From: Saururus chinensis
Taxonomy: Eukaryota > Streptophyta > Magnoliopsida > Piperales > Saururaceae
Assembly: GCA_035235625.1 (NCBI GenBank)
Contig: CP141143.1
Location: 24,163,092 to 24,227,091 of the forward strand
Reading direction: 5' to 3'
DNA: 64,000 nt
The position numbers were made by a program, and so were the translations under genes. Of this stretch, positions 49,246 through 62,119 are shown piece by piece; position 1 is the stretch's first letter; every line of letters starts with the position of its first letter. The notes beneath the pieces are model-generated. The model saw nothing but the letters and a program-made list of their open reading frames with translations. It made no database searches and was not told the DNA's origin.

Positions 49246-50949
49246 TATCAAACAATAAAAAATCATACATACTCAAATTTGACAAGGGCCTTTTAGTCAA
49301 TTTTGTTATCGGGATTTTGGGATTTGGCCTGGGGTTCCCATCATCACATACTACAATTAATAAAATATAGTCCACATTCCATGTACAATCGTTAAAAAAT
49401 AAATTTAAAACAATTGTACAAGTTGGAAGCAGTAAGGCCCCTTAAAGAGAAAAAATGTACATTAATTCCTTGTGACAGCATCTGCCTCGAGATGTGATCC
49501 TTGAATTCTACTAAAGCTTACAATTTGTCAAATGTACACTCTATAACAAAATTATATAAGTGGTGCACACAACAATTTTTTTTTAAAAAAAATTGATAAA
49601 GCATAAGTTTGCATTTTGATCCTCTGGCTAACTCATGATAATAATAAAATCTTTTAAAGATAATTAATACAAATCCAAATGCAATCACATATATAAAAAA
49701 CATATTCCAGAAATATTCCATGAAACACTTTAAAAAAAAAAATTTGGCACGAAATTGGACAAAATAGGGTCAAATAGACCTAGTTTGCAAGCAGGTCAAA
49801 AACTAACCCGTGGTGCTGCTGACCCTGGTGAGTGCAGACCCGCACCTGGCATGGTTGAACTAGACCCCACCCGACACGGGTTGAGCATAGGTCGATGATG
49901 ACCTGTAGAAGCAGGTCTTTTGTGGGTCGTCTTCAACCTCTCGAAGAAGAGGTTGAAGATGCCCAGAGAGGCGTCTCTTATTGCCATCCTCTGGCAATGG
50001 ATTCTGGCGGTTCCAAAAACCAGAATCCTATCGCCTCGCAATAGCAATTCCATATCTGGCTAGAGGAATGGACGATGACAGTCCAGTGGGGCTGGTTCAA
50101 ACCCAAAAGGAGTAGGAAAACCTGACAGTTGTGTTTAGCAATGGCGCCGGTCAACGCCCAAACACTATGAGGTGGCTGCACCGGCCAATATCAGACAAGA
50201 TTAGAAGGTTAATCACTTGACCCGAAAAAAACCATTGGAACACAATAATAGTTAAAAATGAAATTTTGGTGCACCGCCACCAGACTATGCCTTTGTGGCC
50301 AAAGGGCTGGTGGCGTAGGATAGAGAGAAGCCACCGCAGCCTTGCCGGCTAAGCCCAGTGCCTAGCTAAGACAGTTCTAGCCAACTGTCAGGCGGCTGTC
50401 CAAAATTATTTTCACTACCAAACTAGTCCTTTGTGGTCAAAGGGCCAGCAGTGGCACTGGCCGGCGGGTCTACTGCATCTAGCAGTCAGATGGCCATCTC
50501 GTAGCCTGGTCACCATCGCAATTAACCTAGCCTCGATACCGAATTGATATAATAAAATACAATGGGATTAGACTTACCAGTAGACCTTAAAACTTGAACA
50601 GAGCTTAATCCCCTTTGATGATGCTTTTCCTCTATTAATCTTCTGCAAATCCTCATAATGTGTTTATAGTTTAGAACTTGACTAGGAGTAATTCTTGCTT
50701 AAGGTATCATATTAGGATGACTTTGTGTTTATAACTAAACTATGACACCATTGTTATGAACCTTAGAATATTAACTCACTATCCAGAGGTCAGTCAACGG
50801 TTCAAATTTGCCACTAAAACTACATCTTAATAGGTATTTTGACTCTGGCCCATATGCAGACAGTTTTGAAAGCCCAAAACCTATGTCAATTAAGACAGTT
50901 GGGCCACCTTATGTTTTAATTAAAAAACTTGCCAATAGTTACATGTGGT
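49246..50949. other. non-coding DNA, moderately GC-rich at 49750-50540
   Basis: Short frames lie on both strands without a recognisable domain. I see no repeat ends or RNA gene. Confidence 0.35.
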
Positions 50950-51207
50950 GGCAGGAGCCGCCTATCTATAGTTGTTTGGTTGCTCTATGGGAGGGAAGTA
51001 GGAAGAACCAACTTTAAAAACTTCCCCAGTTAGTATTCCTGGCCTTCCTCGAATCAAACTGAGACTTCGAAGAAAGTTCCAATTAAAGCTTCTGTTTGGA
51101 AACATTCCTTTTTCCTCGATTTGAACTGAGCCATGCACCTTGTAGTAGGGGTATTATGCTCATTGCCGGCCATCCACTGCTTCAAACTCTCACATTACCA
51201 ACTACGT
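50950..51207 (-). pseudogene. orphan SKP1 promoter relic, inverted, without coding region
   Basis: The reverse complement matches the SKP1-A upstream region from ggtaatgtgagagtttgaag through a diverged ttcgaagtctcagtttgatt to ctatagataggcggctcct, a mutated TATA region (about 50956-50972). Below 50950 the SKP1 5' leader and coding sequence do not follow. It is evidence of a fifth SKP1 copy in the opposite orientation that was deleted. Confidence 0.75.
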
Positions 51208-51797
51208 GGGATCAGTTTCTTGGTGTTGTTCAATGTTAATTTTAGTCACTTTGGTTCTGCATCTTAAGTTCCCAGTGTTTGAGTGCTATATTCCACTACC
51301 TAATTATGCCACTTTTAAAGTTTTAAACCTATTTTTTGAGTTGGCTTCATTATTTTCACTAACTAAGCACCATATTTTACCTAGACTTGTATCTCGTTTT
51401 CTATTTTGTATGTACAAGTATGAAATAATGAGATCATGTGGTCAATGCAATCATCTTTGATCAAGAGATTATATCTAGTGGAACCGTTCTACCACGTGGC
51501 CATGCATAGGTCCATTCATGTTTTAACACATTCACCTAAGTCAAAACCTGAATTTATTCACATTCAAACATGTATAAATCATCTAATTAAACATGTTAAA
51601 TAGTGAATAAATTCATCTACCACGTGGCATATGGAATAGTTCCACCGGATAATTTTTCCTTCGATCAATATAATTGCGACATTCATATGTCATAATGGTT
51701 AATTAGGTTGTAATGCTTGAGGCTACAATTTACAGAACTTCTTTGGTAAAACTATTGTATTTATTTTGTATAGTGGCAATTTTTGTAATTGTTATGG
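51208..51797. other. AT-rich non-coding DNA
   Basis: No gene. A pair of similar phrases mentioning ccacgtggc (51490-51505 and 51620-51632) is the only internal repetition noticed. Confidence 0.35.
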
Positions 51798-51910
51798 GAC
51801 ATTTTTCCATATTACCTACCCAAAGATACAAATATTTCTTATTTCATGGATTTTAACACATAATCCCATATAGCTTGGTTTATGACAAAATTACTCTTAG
51901 GTAATAAATT
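51798..51910 (+). mobile_element. diverged MULE terminus-like remnant
   Basis: catttttccatattacctac and the following 100 bases resemble 19488-19600 in order and wording (ttaaacacaaattccat versus ttaacacataatcccat). No partner end is found. Confidence 0.4.
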
Positions 51911-51994
51911 AATCAAATCCCCATATCTTATCGACGACTCAGTAGAGGCATATCACTGATTTTGACTACATGCGGGTTGTCAGAGGTAGTTACC

Positions 51995-52165
51995 CCATCT
52001 CTTAATTTGTAATTTTTATAAAATTTTTAAAATATAACATTTCTTAATTATTACGGCTCTAGTGAACAGATCGGCTAATTGATCATTAGTCTTTATAAGC
52101 TTAACTATAGAAAAATGCTTTGTTTGTTTGTTTGCTTGTTATTGTTATTGTATTTCACAATTGTA
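51995..52165 (-). mobile_element. Copia RNase H tail remnant in front of SKP1-C
   Basis: It matches 17782-17931, including the purine tract (tcttaatttg) and the region encoding the KTND..L..VFTK end, plus attgtatttcacaatt at its edge. It is followed at once by the shared SKP1 upstream junction (gggtaatactt), without the F3'H fragment seen in units A and B. Confidence 0.6.
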
Positions 52166-52476
52166 ATTTATTATGTTTTGGGTAATACTTAAAATTATAT
52201 AAATCTTCAAGGCGATATCACCAGCCTGAGGAGCACCGAGACCCTTAAAACCTCATCCTGAGCACGTGTTCATGAAGAGCTGAAGGATCCTGGACTCAAC
52301 TAACTGCCAAGGATCACTGTTTGTTGGTAATGTTAGAGTTTGAAGCAGTAGGAAAAGGGCACATTTCCAAAAAGGAGTCCTAATTGGAACTTTGTTCGAA
52401 GTCTCAGTTCAATTCGAGAAGGGATAGGAATCCTAATTTGGGAAGTTTCTTCCATCCCAGAGTGCAACCGAGCAAC

Positions 52477-52484
52477 TATAAATA
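52477..52484 (+). promoter_or_regulatory. TATA box of SKP1-C
   Basis: TATAAATA lies 99 bases before the ATG. The promoter is shorter than in A and B. Upstream it lacks the tggatgctactgcaaacg segment (A, about 12289-12306) and, nearer the TATA box, the caaggcag string. Confidence 0.75.
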
Positions 52485-52582
52485 GGCGGCTCCTCGCACC
52501 GCATGTAATCATCCAAATCTTGCTTTCTTCCTCAGTTTCTCTCCCTCGTGTTGTGGTGCAATTGTAAGCCGCTTCGGTGGAG

Positions 52583-53065
52583 ATGGCCATGGCGGCGGGG
52601 AAGAAAGTGACGCTGATGAGCTCGGACGGAGAGGTGTTCGACGTGGAGGAGACTGTGGCCATGGAGATGCAGATGATCAATCTCATGATCGAGGACGACT
52701 GCGCGAACGACAAGATCCCATTGCCGAACGTGACCGGCAAGGCCCTCGCCAAGGTGATCGAGTACTGCAAGAAGCGTGCGGAGCAGAAGCAGATGGAGGA
52801 GGACAACAAGGTCGACAAGGAGGAGCAACTCAATGTATGGGACGCGGAGTTCGTCGATGTCGACACGGACACGCTCTTCCACCTCATTATGGCGGCAAAC
52901 TACCTGGAAATCAAGAGCTTGTTGGATCTGGCCTGCCAGAAAGTGGCGGACATTATCAAGGGGAAGTCGGTCGAGGAACTCCGGAAGACGTTTCAGGTCG
53001 AAAACGATTTCACCCCAGAAGAGGAAGAGGAGTTTCGGAGGGAGAACGCATGGGCCTTCGAATGA
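52583..53065 (+). CDS. SKP1: SKP1-like protein C (SCF ubiquitin ligase adaptor)
   Basis: A 160-residue intronless SKP1 with the full POZ and C-terminal F-box-binding regions ([38 protein letters not shown]). It differs from B by Arg in CKKRAEQ, Val in NKVDKEE, Asn in QLNVWDAEF, Val in TFQVEND and Phe near the C-terminus. None of these breaks the fold pattern. The 3' flank is shared with B, while the 5' region joins a Copia remnant. It is likely an active paralogue. Confidence 0.94.
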   Translation: MAMAAGKKVTLMSSDGEVFDVEETVAMEMQMINLMIEDDCANDKIPLPNVTGKALAKVIEYCKKRAEQKQMEEDNKVDKEEQLNVWDAEFVDVDTDTLFHLIMAANYLEIKSLLDLACQKVADIIKGKSVEELRKTFQVENDFTPEEEEEFRRENAWAFE

Positions 53066-53455
53066 TGATGAACTGAAACGATGAGACCGCTGGTTGGACA
53101 TTATTATTTGTTTGGAAAATTTTCTGCAAGTCATTTTTTTCTTTCTATAGTTAGCTAGCTAGTAAAACTTTTTTCTTCGTCAATTGATCCTTGCGATTTA
53201 CATTCCAAAGCCATCACTGACCGTAAATCAAGTAAAAGAGGGCACATTCTCCGCCATAGACTAAGCTCTATAGGGGAAAGAACTATACCGTTAGACTAAG
53301 ATCAGACGGCCGCAGTACATCATTATGTTAATTTATATTGCTTAATAATATAGTTGCGGTACCAAGCAATATAAGTGAAATGATTCGTATCATACACTAT
53401 TTTACATCTACGTATGTTGCTTCGTATCACACACTATTTTAAATAATTTTGAGTA
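53066..53455 (+). repeat. 3' flank of SKP1-C shared with SKP1-B
   Basis: It is collinear with 35499-35870, including the tgcttaataatatag...taccaagcaatata hairpin. It contains no gene. Confidence 0.6.
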
Positions 53456-55965
53456 ATTCCAGGTTCTTTCGTGGTGAAATGAGTCTATTATCAAATGCGA
53501 GATGTAAGAGAGAAGTGGACAGAGAGACATGGAAGGAATGGGGAAGAGAGCCAAGAGAAAGCCAAGAGTTGAATGCACAAGAGAGCATGGATGGTGTGAG
53601 AGAAAGGATTGAGGAGGGGAATGTAAAATGGGGGAAGAGTGCTAGTTTTCGAGCCTGATGGTTATTGGGCTTGTGAGGTAAAGCGACGAAATGTCAGATT
53701 CCATGCTGAGCTTTAAACGTTGTCAGATTGCAAAATTATTGAGTGAAGACTTCGTGTCAACGTACGTGGTTTAGGGTTTCAAGAATCTAAATAGTCCACT
53801 ATCGAACAACAAATTGTATAAGATGTTGGACCATGGTATGGGCTTGGGCTTAGTTTGATCCAACAATATTGTAGTCCGGGTGAGCCGGTATGGGCCACGG
53901 GGTCCAAGAGTGGTGGGGCAGTTGCAGCGACCCCACATGTACCCTTGTTACACATAATTCGAATGGGACCCACATATGTTATACACGTACACTAGACATA
54001 CATTTAGGTGTGAATTTACACATTGTGGAGCCAGACGCGTGAATTAGATGTCGAGGATGGGACCCATGGTTAGTGAGGGGTCGACCCTGTCGCGGGCTTA
54101 GCCGTGTGCAGGGGGTCCAGGCCTCCACAAGCTCTGAGAGACAGAAGCCGCGCCTATTGTGATTGAACCTCTATAATAAACCGGTAGGAATTTAAGCAAT
54201 CAGGCTCATTTAATCTCAGCCCAATTTTGGCCCGCCTGAATATGGAATGGAGGAGGATATTTAAAAAGAGATAGAGAGGAGGAGGCTGACCTAATTGCTG
54301 GCCGCACCACCCTCTCCTCCTCTCTCCCATTCAGTCCGCCCCCCTCTCTCTTGTTCTTGGGTGAAGCCTGCACCTTGCTGCTGGCCGCCCTCATCCTCCT
54401 CTCTCTTGGTCCATTTTGGTGGGCTATTCAAGGGAGAGGACTCTCCTCTACTGGGACATGGAGGCTGAAGTAAGGCTGATATAAAAGGGGCAACTTTGCT
54501 GAGAATTTCTTCACTCCAAGAGATGGTTTGAGAGGGATCATCACATAAAGCTATTTCTCCTTTACATTGTTTTTTGTTTTTTGCAATTGGCTTGCAAGAT
54601 CTAATTGTTGGAGGATGTGCTAGGGCTGAAAACTCCCAGGTAAGTTCGTCTTCTTTCCTTTATATTATTGTCCTTTGGTTAATTTGAATGGCTGCATGTT
54701 TATCTTGCTAATTGATATTAGATTGATGCATGTTTTGTATCAATCATGTTAAAGTTTTGATTTTTGATCTGTGCGCCCTCCCCTCCCACCAAGCTTCCGC
54801 TAGTCTAGCCACTCTACATAAGATTTATGAATGGAAGTGGAAGAGAGACGAAGAGAATGAGACAGAGGAAGGGAAATGAAGAGACGGAGAGAGCGAGAAT
54901 CAGAGAGAAGACTGAGAGGAAAAAGAAGTGAGAAGGTGTAGGCGAGGACTGAGCATACCTGTGAGACAAGGTCGTGACCAAGATCACATTCCCCCATGCT
55001 ATGAAGCTAGCTATAGATGAGCAATTGCTGCACCATCTCCAAACCTAAAAATGACAACGACAAAGAGGAAGACAATGGCAAAAAATTGAAATTTCCCTCA
55101 CTGAACTAGAGGAGCTATTTGCGCGTTGATCGATCATGGGCAAGGGAAAGAGGGCAAAGTTGGATTAATTACGGTTGTCAAATATGAATGTAATTTGAAG
55201 TTTAGTATTGATTTCAAATTTTCATTAAAATTTGTCCATTCTAAACTCAAGAAACCTTCCTCCAATGGCGGAGGAACTAGGGATGTAACTCAGATAGGGT
55301 ATATCGGAAAGCCTAACCCAGCATGACCTTAATGGGTTGTGTTTGGGTTCCTAAATAACTATCTAGGCCAGGTTTAGGTTTTACGCGGTCTAATTTAACC
55401 CACCTCAAATAAGGTTATAAACATAAAATTTTAATATCTTTTTGTGCTTTGATAATATCTTTTAAAATTTTATTAAATAAAAGATAAAAGTAAATAATTG
55501 TATAAGATTTTGTATTTTTTATAGTCAACTAGTGGTTTTTAAAAAATATATAAAAAATAATGTTTTAATTCTAAACACGTCGGGCTTCAGGTTGATATGT
55601 TCCACTGAAAACAGGATTGGGTTTGACAAAACACAAACACAACCAAATGACATTGAAAGGAGGAGCACAAGGGCAATAGCATTGCTGTGAGCCCATAAAG
55701 AGAAAACATGTCCCTTCATAGTTGGTGGTGTCTAGCTCGGATGGTACTCTATATGTGACGAACATTTTCTAAAAAATGTTGCAAGGAACTTGAGATCTAT
55801 CCCTCAAACACCAGTCAACTCTTTTGGGGACCCTATTCAGTGACAATGTGGTGGATGAGACCACTCCCTAGTGAGGTAGAGGTACTAGGTTTGATACGAC
55901 CCAAGGCACTTTTGGGGCGGGTGAGATTATGGGTATTATTCTGTATATAATACATAATATTTATG
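53456..55965. other. non-coding DNA
   Basis: No domain-bearing frame is seen. An AG-rich patch lies at 54830-54930 and a CT-rich one at 54305-54350. Short frames such as 53449-53658 and 54206-54394 are unsupported. No LTR pair or RNA gene is evident. Confidence 0.35.
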
Positions 55966-56659
55966 CATCTACGATAAAATATACTATTAACGATATTTTT
56001 ATTAGTGATGCAACAATAAATGTCGCTAAAAATAAATAATAGCGACATATAAAAAATCGTCGCAAAAAAATTCACTCTTAGCGACGCTTAATATTAAGCG
56101 TAGCTAAAAGTCATATATTAGTGATACATAATATTAAGCATCGCTAAAAGTCATATATTAGTAACACATAATATTAAGTGTCGCTAATAATGAATATATT
56201 AGTGACGCATAATATTGTACATCGCTAATACAAAATATATTAGCGATGCTTGATATTATCTGTCACTAATAGTTATGTTATTAATTTTTTTTAAAAAAAT
56301 TAAACCGTTTGGTGACACTTTTTCTTAAGCGTCACTAATAAATTTAACAATAGCAACGTATGTGAATAAGCATCACTGATAATTTTGAATTTAAAATAAA
56401 AAATTTAAAATTTAGAACTAATAGCTACGCTTTTAACCATGTGTCGCTAATTAATAAATAATTATTTAAAAAAAATTAAAAACATTTACAATAATTTTTT
56501 AAAATGTAATATATTTTCTTATATATTGATTATTTATATAAATAATAAATAAATATTAATTTTTTAATAAAAGGCGATGTCAATAATAGATTGAAAATTT
56601 TAAAATATAATATATTTTATTTTTAAAATTTTCTTATTAATTTTATGATATAATTTATA

Positions 56660-59060
56660 ATAAAAGAGAGTGAGAGGAAGAGAGAGAGCTAGGGAGAGGG
56701 AGAGAGAGAGGATAGGGAAGAGAGAGAGAGAGGGAGGGGGAGAGAGGGGAGGGAAGAGAGAGAGGGAGGAAAGAGAGGAGAGGGGGATATTATTATTATT
56801 TTTTAAAAGAGTATTAGCGATGAATGAAACTATACGTCACTAATGGCTTTTTTAAATTTTAAAAAAATTAAAATCAAAATAGATAGAGAGAATGAGGAGG
56901 GAGAGATGGAAGAGAGAGAGAGGGGAGAGAGAGGAGAGGTAAGAGAGAGATAGGAGAGAGAGGGGAGGGAGGAGTGGAGAGGGAGAGAAAGGGAGAGGAG
57001 AGAGAGGAGAGGGAGAGAGAGGGAGAGGAGAGGGGAGAGAGGAGAGGAAGAGAGAGAGGAGAGGGAGAGAGGAGAGGAAGAGAGAGAGGAGAGGGAGAGA
57101 GGGGAGGGAGAAGAGAGTGAGAGAGAGGAGAGAGGGGAGAGGGGAGAGTGAGAGGAGAGGGAAAGTAATTTTATTAATAATTTTTTAAAACTATTTTATT
57201 AATTTTTATATTTTAAAATAAAAATTAAAAATTAAAATAAATACTAATAGCGACGTATATATACGTCGCTATTAGTATATATATTTGTGACATATAAAAT
57301 AATACGTCACTAATACGTGACATATTAGCGACGCATAATTATATACATCACTAATATAATTTCTTTTATTTTTGTATTTTTAAAAATTAATTTTAAAGAA
57401 TAAAAAATTTTAAAAAATAAAATTAGAGGAGAGATAGTGTGTAGGGAGAGAGGTGAGAGAGGAAGAGAGAGAGGAGGGAGAGGGAGAGGAGAGGGAGGAG
57501 AGAGAGAGGAGAGGGATAAGAGGGAGAGAGGAGAGAGATAGAAAGAGGAGGAGAGGAAGAGTAATTTTATTTTAATTTTTTTAAATTATTTTATTAATTT
57601 TTATGTTTTTAAATAAAAATAAAAATTAAAAGTAATACTATCAATATTGTATAGATATATACGTCGCTAATAATATATGTATTAGTGACGTATAAAATTA
57701 TATATCGCAAATACTTGACATATTAGCGACATATAATTATATATGTTGCTAATAAAATTTCTTTCAATATTTTTTATTTTTTAAAACTAATTTTAAAGAA
57801 TAAAAAATCTTTAAAAATTGATCAATAATACGAGGAGATAGTGTGAAGGGAGAGAGGAGAGAGAGGAGAGGAGAGGGAGGAGAGAGGAAAGGGATAAGAG
57901 GGAGTGAGGAAGAGGAGAGAGAGGGGAGAGAGGAGGAGAGGAAGAAGAGAGGAGAGGGAGAGTAATTTTATTTTAATTTTTTTTAAATTATTTTGTTAAT
58001 TTTTATATTTTTAAAATAAAAAATAAAAAGTAAAAGAAATACTATTAGCGTAGGTATTAGCGATGTATACAATTATATGTTGCTAATACTTGACATATTA
58101 GCGACATATAATTATATACGTCGCAAATAGGATTTCTTTTAATTTTTTTATTTTTTAAAATTAATTTTAAAGAATAGAAAATCTTTAAAAATTGAAATTA
58201 GAGGAGAGAGTATGTAGGGAGAGAGGAGAGTAGAGGAGAGGGAGAGAGAGAGGAGAGGAGAGGAAAGAGAGGAGAGAGAGAGAGAGGAGGGAAGAGAGGA
58301 GAGAGAGAAGAGAGGAGAGAGAGAAGAGAGGAGAGAGAGGGAGAGGAGAGAGAGGGAAGACTATTAATGACATATAGATGTACACGTCGCTAATACTATG
58401 GTGTCTTAGCAATGTATATACGTCACTAATATACTAGTGTATTAGCTATGTATATTTGTATATGTCGCTAATGGCTTTTTAAATTTTTAAAAAAATTAAA
58501 ATTAAAATAGATAGAGAGAGTGAGGAGAGAGAGGATAGGGAAGAGAGAGAGGGGAGGGAAGAGAAAGAGAGAGAGAGAGAGGAGAGGTGAGGGAAGAGAG
58601 AGGGAGGGAAGAGTATTAGCGACGTAGAGATGTATAAGTCGCTAATACTATGGTATATTAGCGATGTATAGATATATAGGTCGCTAATATACGAGGGTAT
58701 TGGTGATGTATAACTATATACGTAGTATTAGTAACATATAGATTTATACGTTGCCAATGGTTTTTAAAAAATTTAAAAAAATTAAAATTAAAATAGATAG
58801 GGAGAGTGAGGAGAGAGAGGGAAAGGAAGAGAGAGAGAGAGGGAAGAGAGAGAGGTGAGAGGGGATTGTGAGAGAGGAGAGAGAGAGAGGGGATTGTGAG
58901 ATGGGAGACAGAGAAGAGGCTAAGGGAGAGAGAGGAGAAAGAGAGGGGAAGGGGGAGAGAGAGGAGAAAGAGAGGGCAAGGGGGAGAGAGAGGAGAAAGA
59001 GAAGGGAAGGGAGAGAGAGGAGGAGAGAGAGAGAAGAGGGGAAGGGAGAGAGAGACCAAA
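56660..59060. repeat. hairpin/polypurine tandem array of CACTA element C
   Basis: AG tracts at about 56660-56790, 56880-57165, 57425-57560, 57835-57965, 58198-58365, 58505-58615 and 58795-59055 alternate with hairpins such as tagcgacgtatatatacgtcgcta (near 57248) and AT spacers. It is the complement of the CT arrays in copies A and B. Confidence 0.72.
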
Positions 59061-59179
59061 TCAGCAAATATTTACCAATTGCAATGTTTGTCAAAAAACT
59101 TCGCATTATGTGAAAGTGGGCAATATGGGAAAGGTCTAGCAACGTTTCGAAAGAAACGTCTCTAAAACGAAATATCGCA

Positions 59180-59830
59180 TGGGGAATTTTCGTTTGCCCG
59201 TGTGGGCGAAATTAATATACCACGCGGATGAAATCGTCCATGCGGTATTTATTCGCTCCGCCGCCCCTCTCCTATTGAGCGCTTCTTCTTCCATCCCACA
59301 ACCCTCCTCTGCCTCTGCCACGCCTCCGCCCTACTTTCGCCATTCCTCCACCCCGACTCTGATGTGTCTCCACCCCTCCTTCGCCGTGCCTCCACCCTGC
59401 CTCCTCCATGCCTCCACCCTGCCGCTGTTGTCCCGGCTAAGTCGCCACCAGCCCCTTCAGTTGCATCCCAGCTCCACCCTCCTCCATTCCCCTTGCCCTA
59501 ATCCCACCGCTGTTGTCCGATTTTGCCTGCCAGATTCCGGCACCCCACCCCCTCCTCCCTCCCTGCCACCCTCCTCCCTTCCTCCCCTCCCATTGTTTAC
59601 ATTCCCCCACTCTTTCACTGCCTCTGTCGGAGGAGGGGGCTCCGGTTGCCAAAATTGGGTTCCCCCGCCGATTCCTGTACCCCACCCCATCCTCCCCCCC
59701 ACCCCCCCCCCCCCTCCTCCTCTGATTTTTAGAGGAAGGGGGGGGGGAGCGGGGGTTTGGATTCTGGTGCCCCGCCGTCCTCTGGCCCCCTAGCCTCCCT
59801 CTCCCTTCACTGGTAGGCCACCAGCCCACC
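59180..59830 (+). other. GC-rich block of CACTA element C with a Pro-rich open frame
   Basis: A frame of about 200 codons (59179-59793) is Pro/Ser-rich and includes homopolymer C and G runs near 59695-59745. The minus strand is also open. The block sits at the same relative position as 4010-4400 and 25590-26040. Expression as protein is doubtful. Confidence 0.5.
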
Positions 59831-60451
59831 GAGGATTTTTTTTATAAAAAAAATTATTATTAGCGATACTTACAAAGCGTCAATATTTAATTTTTTAAAA
59901 ATAATTATTAGCAACTTTTAAAAAGCATCATTATTTAAGTTTTTTTTAAAATTAATTATTAGTGATGTTTAAAAAGTGTCTCTATTTAATTTTAATTTTT
60001 TAATGTTATAAATTTATTCTATTAGTGAGCATAGAAATATTATGTCGCTAATAAGTTATTTTTTAATTTTTTTAAATTACTTTTTCTATTAGCGATGTAT
60101 ACATAAGCGTTGCTAAGAAGGCATCTTATAGATATACGTCGCTAATATTTTTTTAAAAAAAATTATTTTTTTATTAATGAAGTATAAAAAAGCATCGCTA
60201 ATAGCTTATCATTAGCAACGCTATAAAATTATACGTCGCTAATAAGTTATTATTAGCGACACATAGCTATATGTAGCTAATACGCCTTATTAGCGACACT
60301 ATTTATTATACGTCGTGAATTGGTAATAACGACGATAGTTTTTTTGACGCTTATAGCAACATTTATTATACGTCACTAATAATCATAGCGATGTTTATGG
60401 GACTATTAGCGACGCATAAATGCGTCCCTAATAGTCCTTTTTGTTGTAGTG

Positions 60452-61658
60452 ACTTTGTTGCATAGTAACTGATTCGGGATTCGGCTGGGGGTCATTTCGG
60501 TTCAATTCAGGAAAATTTAGAAAAAAATTGACTCTAGTCATTATAAAAGGGCAATAGAAGAGTCAAAATCATAAGGGAGTTGGGGGAACTTTCATAAGGG
60601 AGTTGGGGAAACTTGTGAGGAGCTTAAATCAATACTAATGCCCAAAAATTAACTCATTAATGAAATCCTTTATCGATGAGGTTCGACGTGTCATCGGACT
60701 CATCATGAAGCCATATTTTTCTTTTGTTGGGGTTCGATGCATTGGTGATGTGGGAATTGACCAACCTACTGATGGTTGCGAAACTACAATAGAAGTGGTT
60801 TCAGACAGTTTTTAGAGTTGATTATGCACCAAAATTTGATTTCTAAACTTCCTTATAAATATCTTTGAAGAATTTTTGACCCAAAATATACGAACTCTCT
60901 GATTTTGGGGGAGATCGATGGGTTAGGGCATGTTAAGGAAGTAGGAGCCGAATTTGTGCAGATCTCTACATTGTTTGATCATAGGTAGGATTGCTAACCT
61001 TAAACTTGATAAATGTTGATGGAGTAGTATATGTTTTATATTTGGATTGGTCCATTGTTGATTAATATGCTTTGTTGTTCATGATAATTAGGAATCTTGT
61101 ATAAATATCTTGTGTTAACTAAGTTGAAAGACATTCTTTTATTCTTTTCGTATGGTAGTTGATGATTGATTCAAATTGATTACATGATTAATTTTATGTC
61201 AGAAATTAATTTTGATGCTCATATTAAAGTCTCAACTTTTTTGTTCATTGGTGGAATCATCAATGTGTTGATAATGCTACCAATGCGAGGAGAAGAAGAT
61301 CAAATAATATTGGTGAACTGATGATGCATCAGTGTCTTATCAGTAGATCACCGACAATGGTTGACATGTCAATGAGGACATCAATGAGAGTGATTTTCTT
61401 ATTCATTCCACTATCGACAAGGGTGGTTTGACGCGTCGATGAGTTACCTATGATCATCAATAACACATTCGATACATCAATAAGTTCCCCAACAATAAGT
61501 CAGTTTTAGGTATTTTTAGCAAAAATTACTATGTATGTTAGGTCATTATTATGAGAAGTAATAACATATTATTTAATGCATGAATTTCGATTATATATGA
61601 TGAAATTCCACGTCCCACAGAATCGAGGCTTGAACTGATGTAAGTGAGCCTGGTCCTG
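60452..61658. other. non-coding DNA
   Basis: AT-rich stretch between two hairpin elements. I see no gene, repeat end or RNA. Confidence 0.35.
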
Positions 61659-62119
61659 CACATACAAGAATAAAAATATTAATTTATATATTTTAAATAA
61701 TTATATATTATATATTAAATAATTTATATTGGAATATATATATATATATATATATATATTCCAATATAAATTATTTAATATATATATATATTCCAATAAA
61801 ATATAGGTATTTGCGACGCGAAAGGGTATTTGTTGCAAATATGTCTCCTATTGTGATGCTTGAACATAAGCGTTGTAAATGGTAAAGAAATAAAATTTAG
61901 TTTATATTTAAAATAATAATAACATTTGCGATGCTTATAGAAAAGCACCATAAATAATAGTATTATTTGCAACGCTTATATATAAGCGTTGCAACTACTA
62001 TTACCTATTTTTTGACGCTTAGGATTTAGCATCACAAATTGCAATTTTTTTAACGTCGCAAAAAGTAGGTTTTAGCGACACTAATAAAAGCGTCACAAAT
62101 AATTTTTGTTATTGTAGTG
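61659..62119. mobile_element. small CACTA-like hairpin element
   Basis: The right end ttattgtagtg resembles the CACTA termini. The left end, cacatacaagaataaaaa, is a weak match. The interior holds hairpins of a related type (tttgcaacgcttatatataagcgttgcaa at about 61951-61989) and an AT palindrome. No coding sequence is present. Confidence 0.45.
61715..61800. repeat. AT-rich inverted repeat with (AT)n loop
   Basis: aatttatattggaatatat and its complement face each other around a TA run at 61733-61759, and the right arm is partly repeated. It could extrude as a cruciform. Confidence 0.7.

Larger units (their letters stand above)
55966..60451 (-). mobile_element. CACTA-family element C, reversed, without the MULE gene
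   Basis: The right end is ctttttgttgtagtg, the exact complement of the left-end type of copies A and B. The left end (ctacgataaaatatactatt) is a decayed version of the complement of their right end. Read on the minus strand the order is hairpins, GC-rich block (59830-59200), hairpin/purine arrays (59055-56660), an AT-rich segment matching 9960-10150, then hairpins. No mudrA, TnpA or TnpD frame is found. The right flank is act; no target duplication is recognised. Confidence 0.65.

Noticed and set aside
61733..61759. (TA)n hairpin as a CRISPR-like or regulatory array
   Set aside because: A single AT microsatellite palindrome in plant DNA; no spaced repeats.
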